A DNA stretch of 64,000 nucleotides, taken from positions 1,984,001 through 2,048,000 of the forward strand of contig JAOVFP010000016.1 in NCBI GenBank assembly GCA_025738555.1, in the 5' to 3' direction. Both the position numbers and the translations under genes were made by a program. Origin of the DNA: Cyathus striatus (Eukaryota > Basidiomycota > Agaricomycetes > Agaricales > Nidulariaceae). Below the pieces are notes generated by a model that saw only the letters and a list, made by a program, of their open reading frames with translations, was not told the DNA's origin and ran no database searches. Positions 61,145 through 64,000 of the stretch are shown one piece after another. How positions within the stretch are numbered: position 1 is the stretch's first letter; each line of letters starts with the position of its first letter.

Positions 61145-61293
61145 ACTGCACTACTTTGACGCTGAAGCTTAAATGGCTCTACGTGAGATAGGACACACTT
61201 TATATACAAATTAATGAAGGATATACGCACGTTCGTCCGCCACATGCTCAGCTTTCAAAGCACTGTCAACTTTGCGAAAGACCTCGGAAGTCG

Positions 61294-62432
61294 ATAAGAT
61301 AAATGACTACACACCAGGATGGTCATGTATTTCCCACTGGATGTTTATATCGACATCGCAGGAATAAGATGGATAACCGAAATAGACATCCACTTGGTTT
61401 TTCCAGCTTCGAGTGCATTGCGAGCAATGCTTGAGATAAAAATAGCATCGAGGAAGCCCGTTATGCGATGTTCACCATGCAACTCCAGAGCACGAGATCG
61501 ATAGGGATAAGGAAACTGGCTCCATGATGCTATTCATTTGCAACGTTCGCCCTGTTTAACGGCGCGAACTTGAGAAATTTTCTCAGTAAGAGGAACGTAG
61601 TATGACAAACGTGAAATCAGCGACCTTCAGAATCGCAATGCCATGCCATCTTAGAAGAGTTTACGGTAGATGACGCTGCGGATTACAACTTACTTCTACA
61701 TTAGAGTCATCGTATGACAGCGTTCATTTTGATGTAACCTGTAGTATGGTCCAGAAGTCAAGCAGAAGTTGAAAGAGGTTCAGTGTACAGTTACGTAGCA
61801 GTAACCAATACGCACCTAATACTGCGCCTGCGCCCGAGTTTAAGCGGCGCCTGAAATATGAGAAAAATGCCATGCCATGATTCGTATCCTGAGTAGGCGG
61901 CAGGTCCGGTCACCGGTCACCGACTTGAGTCATAGGCCTCGTCAACGTTGCCAGCGTTACTATGGCACTGGGCCCGTTGAGCCCCGCCAATGAGTTCCTC
62001 CCAATGGGAAGAAATACGCGTACCATGTTTAACTAGTTTTCTGCAGCGGCAACCAAGTAACAACGAACAAGGCGAGCCACTGTGTGACCAAGACTCTGCG
62101 TTCACCATTGACCAGCAGTGGCCACAATGTTGAACTGTATGAGGTGTTGCAAATTTGTACATATATAACCCCATCTTGTTTGCAGAGCGGGAAGACGCGG
62201 AAGTTTATTCGAAAAAGGCTCACAGGTTGCTCACAGGAAATTATTTTCCGCAACCACACCACTAAGTATGTACTTGCCACAATGTCATTTGATTGATGCG
62301 CTGTCTAACAAGGCTGCGTTGCACAGCTAACACAGCCGTTCAGCGCTAGTCTCACCCCTTGATATACTCAAATATATCATGACCTCGAGTTGTTCCAGCA
62401 TACCGCTCCCTTCTCCTGTATAGTTTTACACT
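61294..62432. other. Intergenic region
   Basis: No gene is recognised. Several GCCATGCCAT words and CGGTCACCGGTCACCG near 61910 occur, but there is no organised repeat. Confidence 0.4.
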
Positions 62433-62589
62433 ATGGTTAACTTGAGGTTGGTCGCGCCTTATCAAGGGGATATTGTATGCACATATGAAGTGGCGAGAGA
62501 TATCATAGCTCAAAATCAATCCTGTATGCCATAACCACCAAGCGCTTCTGTTTCGGGTGGTAGTTAATTAACAGCTCTTAGTTTTAGGG

Positions 62590-64000
62590 CGGTACGATGA
62601 ATGGGATGACACACGACGAAGCCTACAAGCTTTTAGCAATGCGGCTCTTCACGCACTTTGTATCGACCTTGCACTTGAACAGAATGCACGGATTTCAATG
62701 CTAGTAAATCAAGGTCGCCTCTCAAAACTTTCACAGAAAGAGTTCGAGGGATTGTGTTCCCATGTCTACTATGAAGTACGCAGACGGCATTTGGAATACA
62801 AAGATGCAACCAGTGAAACAGATGAATCAGACATGGTGTGTTCCTATGTTTGTTACCAGTAACCTATATGTACTTAGCGACTTCAGTCTCCAGATTCTGT
62901 ATCGTTTACGTTTAAACAAAGAAGGCCTGAGAGATGCTCTGTTGTTTCAACTATCTCAATGACAGCCCAAAGGCTGATTCCTCTCGATGTGATGGAGCTA
63001 TGCTCAACAATCTACCATATAACGAAAGATAAATCGAAATATAGAGCTCTTCTCAATCTAAGAGGGAATGATGCGCAAGTTATCTTGGATTTCTTACAGA
63101 TGGTATAATCTTCCCTTACTCTTTTTGAGAAACCTTACGAAGAAGACAAGTCAGGCATTGGATTCTCAATGGTTACATGCCGATGTACAAAAACGACACC
63201 TCGTCACCACATTAAAATTATCGAGTAAATCATCGCTTTATCCAAAATGTCTCACATTAGAAGGGGTTACGGTCGAAGAATCCGCTGTAACGGCTGGCCA
63301 TTTCGGTGAGATTTGGAAAGGTAGCTTTCAGGGGCATGCAGTGTGCCTCAAAGTCGTCAAAGTTTATCAACGTTCTCGTATAGACGACCTGTTGAAGGTA
63401 AATCACCTCGATCATTTCAGCTATGCATAGAATCTCAAGCTATGCAACTGTTCAGGCTTTTTCGAAAGAGGGAATAATATGGGGTCACCTGTGTCACGAG
63501 AATGTTCTCCCTTTCTACGGGATATACCATCTATCAGATGCATGCGGCCGAATTTGCCTAACCTCTCCCTGGATGGAAAGCGGAAATGTTACTGAGCACC
63601 TGAAGCGTAATCCAGATGCCAATCGTATTCATCTGGTAAACAAGCGTGCAAATAATTGTAATTATACGAAAGCTGAAATATCACGTAGGTTCTGGACGCC
63701 ATTGAAGGGATATCATATCTACATGACAGCGGAGTGATACATGGCGATCTTAAAGGAGTTTGTTTCTGATATTCATCTGATGAAAGATCCATTATTCATG
63801 ATTTATTTTACAGGCAAACATTTTAATATCCCCTCAGGGAAGAGCATGTCTTGCAGATTTCGGACTTTCTACCGTTGTAGATGCCGAGATAGTGCGATGG
63901 ACGTCACTTGATAGCAGTTCACGCACGGGTGGGACTGTTCGATGGAGCGCGCCAGAGCTCATGGATCCCGAAAATGAAAATACGAGACCGAGCACGGCGA
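62590..64000 (+). CDS. TKL-like protein kinase, 3' end cut by window edge
   Basis: The N-terminal extension begins near 62590 (RYDEWDDTRRSLQAF) and is helical; the true first exon may start at ATG 62433. After several short introns the kinase domain shows AGHFGEIWKG (glycine loop), HAVCLKVVK (ATP Lys), HENVLPFYGI, SPWMESGNV, ISYLHDSGVIHGDLKGANIL (HGD in place of HRD, common in fungal TKL kinases), LADFGLS and GGTVRWSAPEL. The domain stops at the window edge before its C-lobe ends. Agaricomycetes have large expansions of such kinases; the pathway is unknown. Confidence 0.85.

Larger units (their letters stand above)
58322..61293. repeat. Segmental duplication, right copy (partner 49050-51997)
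   Basis: Same gene order and flanks as the left copy, with the 218-bp insertion as the main structural difference. Protein-level changes show the duplication is not recent. Confidence 0.88.

Overview
The window is nuclear DNA of a mushroom-forming basidiomycete (Agaricomycetes). Genes are broken by many 45-65 nt GT-AG introns. The gene set is typical of that class: an F-box/LRR protein, a STE3-type pheromone receptor, GT61-like glycosyltransferases, an EF-hand/ZZ protein, a TKL-like kinase and TET/JBP dioxygenases. All gene models were spliced by eye from the sequence.

Layout. (1) 1-1638: F-box gene running off the left edge. (2) 2023-16925: a 14,903-bp mobile element with 26-bp perfect terminal inverted repeats (TIRs) and a 6-bp target duplication AGAAAG. 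It carries an alpha-kinase (-), a DDE integrase (+), a JmjC-like protein (-) and a TET/JBP dioxygenase (+), plus GC-rich repeat arrays. (3) 17.2-24 kb: host genes for TFIIA small subunit, a GT61-like glycosyltransferase and a STE3 receptor. (4) 24-26.3 kb: debris, namely an adenylation-domain remnant, a copied GT61 fragment and a MITE-like element. (5) 27-43 kb: two copies of a segment carrying small single-pass membrane proteins with PPxY motifs, one copy broken by a 2-kb insertion. Between them lie a second GT61-like gene, a large EF-hand/ZZ protein and a short-chain dehydrogenase. (6) 43.5-48 kb: one PIF/Harbinger transposon nested inside a relative. (7) 48.7-61.3 kb: a further PPxY protein, then a duplicated pair (PPxY membrane protein + secreted phospholipase-C-like phosphoesterase) separated by a 5.4-kb TIR element containing a 600-bp-arm palindrome. 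(8) 62.4-64 kb: 5' part of a TKL-like protein kinase.

Most notable are the 14.9-kb integrase transposon, which carries two chromatin/DNA-modifying dioxygenase families and a kinase, and a local family of seven loci for small transmembrane PPxY proteins, all on the + strand. PPxY motifs usually bind WW domains, for example in Rsp5/Nedd4 ligases, so these proteins may be membrane adaptors. Their closeness to a pheromone receptor is suggestive but not proof of function.
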